6,196 nt of DNA, from contig DASROJ010000167.1 of the NCBI GenBank assembly GCA_035646975.1, positions 1-6,196 of the forward strand, given 5' to 3'. Both the position numbers and the translations under genes were made by a program. The stretch's first letter is position 1. Every line of letters starts with the position of its first letter. Positions 1-6,113 of the stretch are shown here, one piece after another. The stretch is from DASROJ01 sp035646975. GTDB taxonomy: Bacteria > Acidobacteriota > Polarisedimenticolia > JACPZX01 > DASXTC01. The notes beneath the pieces were generated by a model that was given only the letters and a program-made list of their open reading frames with translations, ran no database searches and was not told where the DNA came from.

Positions 1-109
1 GGCGGAGACGCCGCGCGAGCGGTTGGAGTCGTCGGCGCGGGAGCGTCGCGGCCAAGGCCATCGGTGAGCAGCCGGCACAGACGGGGGCGGCGGAGTCCGG
101 CGCGAGCGG
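1..109. repeat. GC-rich 149-bp-period direct repeat, copy 1 (left end cut by window edge)
   Basis: Bases 1-76 match 150-225 with a single mismatch (A54 versus C203), giving an offset of 149 bp. After base 76 the copies diverge by a 1-base indel and a 19-base segment (about 81-99) missing from copy 2, then share GGCGCGAGCGG (99-109 and 230-240). A nested motif, GGCGGAG followed a few bases later by GCGCGAGCGG, occurs at 1-22, 89-109 and 150-171, and the second box alone recurs at 231-240. Because copy 1 begins at the first base of the window, the array may extend to the left. I do not recognise the repeat family. The segment lies just beyond the 3' end of the minus-strand dehydrogenase gene. 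Confidence 0.85.
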
Positions 110-133
110 AGTTGATGTCGAATCCTGGCTCGG

Positions 134-152
134 GCCGTCGCGAGACGACGGC
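134..152. other. perfect 7-bp stem, 5-base loop at repeat-unit junction
   Basis: GCCGTCG (134-140), loop CGAGA (141-145) and CGACGGC (146-152) form an uninterrupted GC-rich hairpin. It straddles the start of repeat copy 2 at base 150 and lies about 90 bases downstream of the dehydrogenase stop. No T-run follows on either strand, so it is not a canonical intrinsic terminator. It could still stabilise a transcript 3' end or simply belong to the repeat unit. Confidence 0.6.
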
Positions 153-240
153 GGAGACGCCGCGCGAGCGGTTGGAGTCGTCGGCGCGGGAGCGTCGCGG
201 CCCAGGCCATCGGTGAGCAGCCGGCGACAGGCGCGAGCGG
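150..240. repeat. GC-rich direct repeat, copy 2 (3' part shortened)
   Basis: This is the second copy of the unit described at 1-109, identical to it at 75 of the first 76 bases. It then carries one extra base (G226), lacks a 19-base block present in copy 1, and finishes with GGCGCGAGCGG at 230-240. The homology ends at base 240, directly beside the TAG stop (243-241, minus strand) of the dehydrogenase gene. The repeat therefore fills the whole space up to the gene without entering it. Confidence 0.85.
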
Positions 241-1809
241 CTAGGTGACCTTCTCGGCGATCGACTTGGCCTGCGTGAACAGGAGCAGGTAATCGGGCCC
301 ACCGGCCTTCGAGTCGGTCCCGGACATGTTGAAGCCACCAAAAGGATGCGCACCCACCATCGCGCCCGTGCATTTGCGGTTGATGTAAAGGTTGCCGACA
401 TGAAACCGGCGCTTTGCCTCGTCGATCCGCTTTTCGGATCGGGTGTAGACCGCACCGGTCAGGCCGTACTCGGTGTCGTTGGCGATGGCCAGTCCGTCCT
501 CGAAGTCCCGGCACTTGAGGACGGCCAGCACCGGCCCGAATATCTCCTCCTGCGCCAGACGTGCGTGCGGATCGACATCGGCGACAACCGTCGGCATGAT
601 GAACCAGCCATCCGATGGGCCCGGCTCGCCGCCACTGACGATGCGCCCCTCGGATCGCCCGACTTCGATGTAATCCATGATGGTCCGGGCGGCGCGTTCG
701 TTGATCACCGGCCCCATGTAGGTCCCGGGATCCGAGGGCGCCCCGACGGTCATCGTCCGGACTCGCGACACCAGCTTTTCGAGGAACTGGTCGTAGATCC
801 TTTCGTCGACGATCGCGCGCGAGCAGGCAGAGCATTTCTGCCCCTGGAATCCAAAGGCGGAAAGTGCGACTCCCTCCACCGCCGCGTCGAGATCGGCGTC
901 ATCCGCGACGAGAATGGAATCCTTGCCGCCCATCTCGAGTATCGCCCGCTTGATCCAGATCTGCCCGGGCATCGATTTGGCCGCCTTTTCGCTTATTCCA
1001 AGCCCGACCGTCTTGGACCCCGTGAACGAAACGAATCGCGTTTTCGGATGAGACACGAGGTATTCGCCGGCGACCCCTCCCGGGCCCGTGATGAAATTCA
1101 CCACGCCGGGCGGCACGCCGGCCTCCTCCAGGACTTCGATGAACTTGTAACCGATGGCTGGTGAGTCGCTCGAGGGCTTCAGCACGACGGTGTTGCCCGT
1201 CACCAGTGCGGCCCCGGTCATTCCGGCCAGAATCGCCAGGGGGAAGTTCCAGGGCGGGATGCAGACGCCGACGCCCAGAGGGATATACCGCAGCTCGCTC
1301 TTCTCGCCGGCGATGCGCGTGAGAGGATGCTCGCCTGCCAGCCTCAATGCCTCGCGCGCGTAGAAATCGCAGAAGTCGATCGCTTCGGCGACATCGACAT
1401 CCGCCTCGACCCAGGATTTCCCCACCTCGTAGATCATCCAGGCCGCCAGCTCGTGCCGGCGTCCTCTCATGATGGCGGCGGCCTTGAACAGCTTGTCGGC
1501 CCGCTTGTCGGCCGGCACGTGCTGCCACGTCTCGAACGCCTTGAGCGCCGCCTGCATCGCCTGCTCGGCCTGATCGTTGCCGGCCTTGCAGAAGTAACCG
1601 ATCACCTCCCCCTTCTTCGAAGGATTGAGCGAAGGAAAGAACTCCGGTGTCGTGTAGCGTTCTCCGGCGATGACGAGCTGATACCGCTTGCCGAACTGCG
1701 CCCGCACCAGGTCCAGCGCCTCCTGCATCCGGCGGCGGTTCTCTTCACGGGTGAAATCGGTGAACGGCTCGTTGGCGAATGGGCTGGAGGGCATCGGTGT
1801 CACGGGCAT
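241..1809 (-). CDS. rocA: 1-pyrroline-5-carboxylate dehydrogenase (RocA/PruA type, EC 1.2.1.88)
   Basis: This cytosolic enzyme oxidises glutamate semialdehyde (hydrated from 1-pyrroline-5-carboxylate) to glutamate with NAD+, the second step of proline breakdown. The 522-residue product is a complete aldehyde dehydrogenase of about the usual RocA length. Visible motifs are IPPWNFP (about 184-190), LKPS (210-213), FTGS (262-265), the general-base Glu292 in LEMGGKD, the nucleophile Cys326 in GQKCSAC, EEIFGPV (421-427) and the P5C-dehydrogenase signature NRKCTGA...HPFGGF (about 478-493), followed by MSGTDSKAGGPDYL. The N-terminal EPFTDF segment is typical of the monofunctional enzyme, and there is no proline dehydrogenase domain, so this is not PutA. 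The frame opens further upstream at a GTG (1860), but ATG at 1809 has AAGGAG 8 bases before it and is preferred. A proline dehydrogenase partner is not in the window. The symbol rocA versus pruA is a naming choice. Confidence 0.96.
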   Translation of the reverse strand: MPVTPMPSSPFANEPFTDFTREENRRRMQEALDLVRAQFGKRYQLVIAGERYTTPEFFPSLNPSKKGEVIGYFCKAGNDQAEQAMQAALKAFETWQHVPADKRADKLFKAAAIMRGRRHELAAWMIYEVGKSWVEADVDVAEAIDFCDFYAREALRLAGEHPLTRIAGEKSELRYIPLGVGVCIPPWNFPLAILAGMTGAALVTGNTVVLKPSSDSPAIGYKFIEVLEEAGVPPGVVNFITGPGGVAGEYLVSHPKTRFVSFTGSKTVGLGISEKAAKSMPGQIWIKRAILEMGGKDSILVADDADLDAAVEGVALSAFGFQGQKCSACSRAIVDERIYDQFLEKLVSRVRTMTVGAPSDPGTYMGPVINERAARTIMDYIEVGRSEGRIVSGGEPGPSDGWFIMPTVVADVDPHARLAQEEIFGPVLAVLKCRDFEDGLAIANDTEYGLTGAVYTRSEKRIDEAKRRFHVGNLYINRKCTGAMVGAHPFGGFNMSGTDSKAGGPDYLLLFTQAKSIAEKVT

Positions 1810-1817
1810 CTGTGGGT

Positions 1818-1823
1818 CTCCTT
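1818..1823 (-). promoter_or_regulatory. Shine-Dalgarno site of the P5C dehydrogenase gene
   Basis: On the minus strand AAGGAG lies 8 bases before ATG 1809. It supports that start over the in-frame GTG at 1860, which would add 17 residues and has no comparable site upstream. Confidence 0.85.
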
Positions 1824-1850
1824 GAAACCGGATGAGATGATGGCCCGGCA

Positions 1851-1859
1851 ATGATACCA
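1851..1859 (-). promoter_or_regulatory. putative extended -10 promoter of the P5C dehydrogenase gene
   Basis: The minus strand reads TGGTATCAT, a TGn-TATCAT extended -10 element. No good -35 hexamer is seen 16-18 bases upstream. The predicted transcript start would fall near 1844, giving a leader of about 35 bases containing the Shine-Dalgarno site. The element lies in the 69-bp gap after the upstream gene on the same strand. If real, it would let the dehydrogenase be expressed independently of that gene. Confidence 0.4.
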
Positions 1860-1878
1860 CGACGCCCGCGGCCGGAGC

Positions 1879-3288
1879 TCAGTTCACGGCCACCTTCACC
1901 GTCACCGTGCCGCTGTTTCCCGGCGCCAGTGCGGCGGCCCGCTGCCATCTCACATGGGTGACCGGCGAGGTCTGCGACACATCGTAGGTGGAGCCGCCAT
2001 CGTGACTGTACTGGATCGTCATGCCGACGCCGGCGGCCGACCCGGCGACGTAGCTCGAAGCGGACGGCACCGGGTCGATGACCTCCACCGACACGGCATC
2101 GGCATTGCCGGTGTTCGTGTACACGATGCTGTAGGTCAGAACGCCGCCGGGAGGCGCGGTCGCCTTGTCGACCGACTTGAGCAACGTAATGGTCGGCTGG
2201 TTGATCGTGATCGTGTCCATCGCCGTGTCGCTCACCCCCGCATCCACCGAGGAATTCGCCTTCAGCGTGATGGTGCTGACCTGTCCCTTGACGGCGCTGA
2301 ACGGTATCTGCGCTATGGCGAGAATCGCCCTGGGCCCGCTGCCTCCCGCCATCGAACCCGTATCCGACAGGCCGTTGCCGTTCGTGTCGCCCAGCAGCGT
2401 GTCGCCGGGCGTCAGCGTTCCGCTGCTGTCGGCATCGAGATAGAAATTCACCAGCGACGGCGCGAAGCCTCCGGTCGAAGTCCAGGTCAGGTCGAACGTG
2501 TCGGTCACTCCGCCGATGTTTCGGATGTTGTGCGCAAGCACGAACTGGGAGCCCGGGAGGGTTGTGGCCGAGCGGTCGGGGCTGAAGTCGACTCCGGCGA
2601 ATGCCGCCCCCATGCCGGTGTTGTCGGCAATCGCCCCCGGGTAGTCGCCACTGCGGCGTCCCGACGAAACATGGAACTGAAACGCCGAGCCGGGCGCCAC
2701 TCCCAGCGAGGCCCACGAGACCCTTGTCTCGACCTCCAGACCGCTCGGGCTGCCGCTGTTGAGCGTCTCGATGCTGACACCGGCCGCCAGAGTGCCAGGC
2801 AGCTTGTAGCCGTCATGCTTGCCTGCCGCGCTGGTGATCTTGTCGCCGGTGGCCACGTTGGCCGCCTTGTAGGTATCCAGAGTCGTCGTCACCTTCTGGT
2901 TGCTGCCCCACCATGCGACGCTCAGCATCGGTGCGTTGTTGGCGACGTAGCCGTCGTTGTTGAGGTCGAACTCAATCCAGAAGTAGTTGAACTCTCCGGC
3001 CGTTCCCTGCCGGTGGATGTAGAAGTAGAGATAGGTGGCGTCCCAGGTGAAGGCGACCTTGTCCATATCCACCCTGGCCACCGACGGCGAATCGGCGTCC
3101 GGCAGGCTTCCACCCGGACCGTCGTTGACGACGTTGACCGGATTGGCGAGCACCGTCGCCCAGTCAGCCATGCTGCCGTCGAGGGTAATCGTGGTGAGCG
3201 TCGGGCCGCCCAGCCCCATCCCGATCCCGACGATCAGGACAACCGCGACAATGCCCAGGCTGCCGACAGACCTCCACTGAAGGTTCAT
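1879..3288 (-). CDS. exported CBM9-like / DUF11 domain protein of unknown function
   Basis: The product has 469 residues. Residues 1-28 form a hydrophobic N-terminus with Arg6 before a Val/Ile/Gly-rich core (about 9-27), read as a signal peptide or anchor. No clean AxA cleavage site is seen. Residues about 33-210 begin ITLDGSMADW and contain YLYFYI and FWIEFDLNNDG, resembling the CBM9-like or DOMON-like beta-sandwich of exported proteins. Residues about 240-365 are a beta domain of the type that often precedes DUF11 repeats, with an Asp/Asn-rich stretch (D285, D287, D296, D301, N303, N305, D309) that could bind calcium. Residues about 367-469 are one DUF11 domain: LLKSVDKATAPPGG, YTNTGNADA, YSHDGGSTYD, then LAPGNSG. 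The protein stops right after this domain, with no LPXTG, PEP-CTERM or visible C-terminal sorting domain. The job is probably extracellular or surface-bound; ligand and partners are unknown. ATG 3288 has no Shine-Dalgarno and sits just behind a strong promoter. Confidence 0.85.
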   Translation of the reverse strand: MNLQWRSVGSLGIVAVVLIVGIGMGLGGPTLTTITLDGSMADWATVLANPVNVVNDGPGGSLPDADSPSVARVDMDKVAFTWDATYLYFYIHRQGTAGEFNYFWIEFDLNNDGYVANNAPMLSVAWWGSNQKVTTTLDTYKAANVATGDKITSAAGKHDGYKLPGTLAAGVSIETLNSGSPSGLEVETRVSWASLGVAPGSAFQFHVSSGRRSGDYPGAIADNTGMGAAFAGVDFSPDRSATTLPGSQFVLAHNIRNIGGVTDTFDLTWTSTGGFAPSLVNFYLDADSSGTLTPGDTLLGDTNGNGLSDTGSMAGGSGPRAILAIAQIPFSAVKGQVSTITLKANSSVDAGVSDTAMDTITINQPTITLLKSVDKATAPPGGVLTYSIVYTNTGNADAVSVEVIDPVPSASSYVAGSAAGVGMTIQYSHDGGSTYDVSQTSPVTHVRWQRAAALAPGNSGTVTVKVAVN

Positions 3289-3296
3289 AGGGTCGC

Positions 3297-3324
3297 AATA
3301 TACAGGTCACGGCTGGGCGGTCAA
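3297..3324 (-). promoter_or_regulatory. sigma70-like promoter giving a predicted leaderless mRNA for the exported DUF11 protein
   Basis: On the minus strand TTGACC (3324-3319) and TATATT (3302-3297) are separated by 16 bases. Only 8 bases lie between the -10 hexamer and ATG 3288, so a normal start distance puts the first transcribed base at or next to the A of the ATG. No Shine-Dalgarno sequence fits in that space. Hexamer quality and spacing are seen directly; leaderless initiation is inferred. Confidence 0.6.
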
Positions 3325-3343
3325 CGTCTGTGGCCTCCCCGGC

Positions 3344-3364
3344 GCGACGGGCGACGGGCGATGG
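3344..3364. repeat. three tandem heptamers (GCGACGG, GCGACGG, GCGATGG)
   Basis: Two perfect copies and a third with one change sit back to back between the divergent promoters. They are about 20 bases upstream of the exported-protein -35 hexamer and about 40 bases upstream of the polA -10. They could be a direct-repeat regulator site, or simple slippage in GC-rich DNA. The sequence does not decide between these. Confidence 0.6.
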
Positions 3365-3404
3365 ACAACGGGGCCGACAGGCCGGCGGGAGCGGGCTTCC
3401 TGAA

Positions 3405-3413
3405 TGGTAGAAT
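3405..3413 (+). promoter_or_regulatory. putative extended -10 promoter of polA
   Basis: TGGTAGAAT is a TGn-TAGAAT extended -10 element. The bases at the -35 position (about 3385-3390) do not resemble TTGACA, which extended -10 promoters tolerate. Transcription would begin near 3420, directly before the Shine-Dalgarno, giving a very short leader of roughly 15 bases to the TTG start. Confidence 0.5.
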
Positions 3414-3421
3414 GCCCGCCC

Positions 3422-3428
3422 GGGGAGG
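3422..3428 (+). promoter_or_regulatory. strong Shine-Dalgarno that decides the polA start
   Basis: GGGGAGG ends at 3428. The in-frame ATG at 3429 follows with zero spacing, too close for normal use, whereas TTG at 3435 lies 6 bases downstream, the usual optimum. The site therefore favours the TTG start. Confidence 0.7.
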
Positions 3429-3434
3429 ATGCCG

Positions 3435-6113
3435 TTGAAGGAACGCGCGCTTTACCTTGTGGACGGCACCTACAACATCTTCCGCGCCTACCACGCCACC
3501 CCGCGCCTGACCAATTCGAAGGGTCTGCCGACCAACGCCATCTATACCTTCGCCCAGATCCTGCGAAAGCTGATCGTCGACGAGAAACCCGCCTTCCTGG
3601 GGGTCGCGTTCGACACGGAAGCCCCGACCTTCCGCCACGTCGAGTTCGAGGAGTACAAGGCTCATCGCCCGCCACCGCCCGAGGACCTCATCCTCCAGTT
3701 CCCCTTCGCGCGCCGCGTCTGCGAGGTGCTGCGCGTACCGGTGCTGGAGAAGGACGGGTGGGAGGCCGACGACGTCATCGCGACGCTGGCGGAGAAGGCG
3801 AAGCTCCAGGGGCTGGACGTCGTCATCGTCACCTCGGACAAGGACATGTTCCAGCTCGTCGACGAGCATGTGAGGATTCTCAACCCGGCCAAGGGCAACG
3901 TCCTGATGGATGCCGCCAAGGTCGAGGAGATTTTCGGAGTGCCCCCGTCCCGCGTGCGCGACGTGCTGGCGCTCTGGGGCGATTCGTCCGACAACATCCC
4001 CGGCGTCCCCGGGATCGGCGAGAAGGGAGCCAAGGAAATCGTCAGACAGTTCGCCACTCTCGAAGAGGCGCTCCAGCGCGCGGACGAGATCTCCCGCAAG
4101 GCCTACCGCGAGGGCCTGAAGAACAATTTCGAGCTCGCCCTCAAGTGCCGCGACCTGGTCACCATCCACCGTGACGCCCCCGTGGAGCTGGATCTCGGCG
4201 CCCTCGCCTACGAGGCGCCCGACGCCCCGGCCGCCTACGCGCTGTTCTCGGAGCTGGAGTTCACCACGTTGCAGCAGGAATTCGCCAGCCGCGAGGCAGC
4301 CGGCGACGCCGACTACTCGACGGTGCTCGATGAGTCGGTGCTCGACGAGGTCCTGCGCAAGGCGCGCGCGGACGGAATCCTCTCCGTGGATCTGGAAACC
4401 ACCGGGGTCGACCCGATGCGCGCGGCCATCGTGGGCATCGCCCTGAGCAGCAGCGAGCGGGTGGCTCACTACGTTCCGGTGTCGCACCATTATCTCGGGG
4501 CGCCCCGGCAGATTTCGACCGACAGCGCACTGGCGAGGCTCAAACCGCTGCTGGAGGACCCGCTGGTGCCCAAGGTCGGTCAGAACATCAAGTACGAGAT
4601 GATCATGTTTCGCCGGCACGGCATCGTCATCAACCCCGCCAGCTTCGATTCGATGGTGGCCTCGTACCTCATCGACCCGGGTCGGCGACAGCACAATCTC
4701 GACGTGCTTGCGCTCGATTTCCTGAACCACCGCACCATCCTGTACAAAGAGGTGGCGGGCACGGGGAAGAACGAAGTGACGCTCGACATGGTGGACGTCG
4801 GCCGCGTGACGCAGTACGCCGGTGAGGACGCCGATATCGCGCTGCGTCTGCGTCATGTGCTCGAGCCGAAGCTGCGCGAGCTGGAGCTCGACGAGCTCTA
4901 CCAGGATCTCGAGCTGCCGCTCATCACCGTGCTCGCGGACATGGAGATGTCGGGGGTCAAGGTCGACCCCGATGTGCTCAAGAGCATGTCGGCGGAGTTC
5001 GCCGTCGAGCTGGAAAGACTCGAGGGGGAAATCTACGAGTCGGCCGGATGCCGCTTCAATATCAACTCGCCCCGGCAGCTCGGCGAAATCCTCTTCGAGA
5101 AGCTCGACCTCGAGAGCCGCCGGCGCACCGCGAAGACGAAGGCCCGCTCCACGAGCGTCGATGTTCTCGAAGAGCTCGCCCAGCATCATCCGTTGCCGCG
5201 GAAGATCCTCGACTATCGCAGCCTGTCCAAGCTCAAGTCGACATACATCGACGCGCTGCCCCTGCTGATCAACCCTGCGACCGGACGGGTGCATACGTCG
5301 TACAACCAGACCGTGGCCGCCACGGGCCGGCTGTCATCGTCCGACCCGAACCTGCAGAACATACCCGCGCGCACCAGGCAGGGACGCAGGATCCGCGCCG
5401 CCTTCGTGCCGGAGGCGGGACATCTTTTTCTCGCGGCCGATTACTCGCAGGTCGAGCTCAGGGTCATGGCGCACATGGCCGACGTCCCGGAGCTGGCGGA
5501 GGCCTTCCGCAAGGGCGAGGACATCCACCAGCGGACCGCGGCCGAGATCTTCGAGGTGCTGCCGGACCTCGTGACCTCGGAGATGAGAAACCAGGCCAAG
5601 ACGATCAACTTCGGCGTGCTCTACGGCATGGGCGCGATGAGCCTCGCGCAGCAGCTGGGAATCACCCGCAAGGCGGCGCAGGAGTTCATCGACCGATACT
5701 TCGCGCGCTTCCCCCGCATCAAGGAGTACATCGACGAGACGATCCAGCAGGCCGAGCGGGACGGTTTCGTGATCACGCTGTTCAATCGCCGCCGGTACTT
5801 CCCGGACATCAAGAGTCCCGATCGGATGGCCCGCCAGCAGGCGCTGCGCGCCGCGGTCAACACGACCATCCAGGGAACGGCCGCCGACCTGATCAAGAAG
5901 GCGATGCTCGACCTGGACCGGGCTCTGCGGCAGGGCTCGTTCCGGTCGAAGATGATTCTTCAGGTGCATGACGAGCTCGTGCTCGAGTGTCCCGAGGACG
6001 AAATTGGACAAGTGAGCCCGGTGGTGGTTCGATGCATGGAACAGGTGGCCAATCTCCGGGCGCCTTTGACCGTCGATCTGAAGGTGGGCGGGTCGTGGGA
6101 GGCCGTGACCTGA
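3435..6113 (+). CDS. polA: DNA polymerase I, three-domain (5' nuclease, 3'-5' exonuclease, polymerase)
   Basis: This cytosolic enzyme removes RNA primers, fills gaps and serves in excision repair. The TTG start gives 892 residues and a beginning MKERALYLVDG, close to other Pol I N-termini. The in-frame ATG at 3429 would add two residues but touches the Shine-Dalgarno. The 5' nuclease domain (about 1-285) keeps the metal ligands: D10, D60, E110/D112/D113, D135/D137 in TSDKD, and D183/D186 in GDSSDNIPGVPGIGEKGA. The 3'-5' exonuclease domain (about 295-480) has D319/E321 (VDLETTG) and Y461/D465 (YAGEDAD), but the exo II aspartate is Glu388 (GQNIKYE). The polymerase domain has ATGRLSSSDPNLQNIP, motif A D669/E674 (DYSQVELR), motif B R718/K722/F726/Y730 and motif C H845-D846-E847 (QVHDELV). 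Phe726 is the usual residue at the site that governs dideoxynucleotide discrimination. The length is slightly below the E. coli enzyme (928) and the gene ends in TGA. It is transcribed divergently from the exported-protein gene. Confidence 0.98.
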   Translation: MKERALYLVDGTYNIFRAYHATPRLTNSKGLPTNAIYTFAQILRKLIVDEKPAFLGVAFDTEAPTFRHVEFEEYKAHRPPPPEDLILQFPFARRVCEVLRVPVLEKDGWEADDVIATLAEKAKLQGLDVVIVTSDKDMFQLVDEHVRILNPAKGNVLMDAAKVEEIFGVPPSRVRDVLALWGDSSDNIPGVPGIGEKGAKEIVRQFATLEEALQRADEISRKAYREGLKNNFELALKCRDLVTIHRDAPVELDLGALAYEAPDAPAAYALFSELEFTTLQQEFASREAAGDADYSTVLDESVLDEVLRKARADGILSVDLETTGVDPMRAAIVGIALSSSERVAHYVPVSHHYLGAPRQISTDSALARLKPLLEDPLVPKVGQNIKYEMIMFRRHGIVINPASFDSMVASYLIDPGRRQHNLDVLALDFLNHRTILYKEVAGTGKNEVTLDMVDVGRVTQYAGEDADIALRLRHVLEPKLRELELDELYQDLELPLITVLADMEMSGVKVDPDVLKSMSAEFAVELERLEGEIYESAGCRFNINSPRQLGEILFEKLDLESRRRTAKTKARSTSVDVLEELAQHHPLPRKILDYRSLSKLKSTYIDALPLLINPATGRVHTSYNQTVAATGRLSSSDPNLQNIPARTRQGRRIRAAFVPEAGHLFLAADYSQVELRVMAHMADVPELAEAFRKGEDIHQRTAAEIFEVLPDLVTSEMRNQAKTINFGVLYGMGAMSLAQQLGITRKAAQEFIDRYFARFPRIKEYIDETIQQAERDGFVITLFNRRRYFPDIKSPDRMARQQALRAAVNTTIQGTAADLIKKAMLDLDRALRQGSFRSKMILQVHDELVLECPEDEIGQVSPVVVRCMEQVANLRAPLTVDLKVGGSWEAVT

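Noticed and set aside
1..240. CRISPR array or tRNA/rRNA in the left-edge repeat
   Set aside because: The unit is about 149 bp with two visible copies and no 23-47 bp repeat plus unique-spacer pattern. No cloverleaf, CCA end or rRNA core sequence was recognised.
3..248. Plus-strand open frame from the left edge ending at TGA 246-248, overlapping the dehydrogenase 3' end
   Set aside because: All three minus-strand frames are also stop-free over 1-240 because the DNA is extremely GC-rich. The two repeat copies are read in different frames (149 is not a multiple of 3), and the Arg/Ala/Ser-rich product matches no family I know. Openness here is best explained by composition.
1810..1860. Upstream extension of the dehydrogenase to GTG 1860
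   Set aside because: It would read through the extended -10 element and the Shine-Dalgarno site, and the added 17 residues are not family-like. ATG 1809 has a well-spaced AAGGAG.
1745..2716. Minus-strand 323-codon frame overlapping both the exported-protein and dehydrogenase genes in another frame
   Set aside because: It is Arg/Gly/His-rich and crosses the gap between two well-supported genes. No domain or start signal was seen.
3371..3390. Hairpin GGCC-GACA-GGCC upstream of polA as a terminator or attenuator
   Set aside because: The stem is only 4 bp, there is no T-run, and it lies upstream of the predicted polA transcript start, so it is treated as GC-rich chance pairing.
1954..3438. Plus-strand open frame of 494 codons opposite the exported-protein gene, running to the polA start
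   Set aside because: The translation is Arg/His/Gly/Val-rich without domains, whereas the minus frame has a signal-like N-terminus and a clear DUF11 domain.
3321..5294. Long minus-strand open frame (657 codons) antisense to polA
   Set aside because: It lies wholly opposite the promoter region and the clearly conserved polA. Its His/Arg/Val/Leu-rich translation has no recognisable motif and is the usual shadow of a GC-rich gene.
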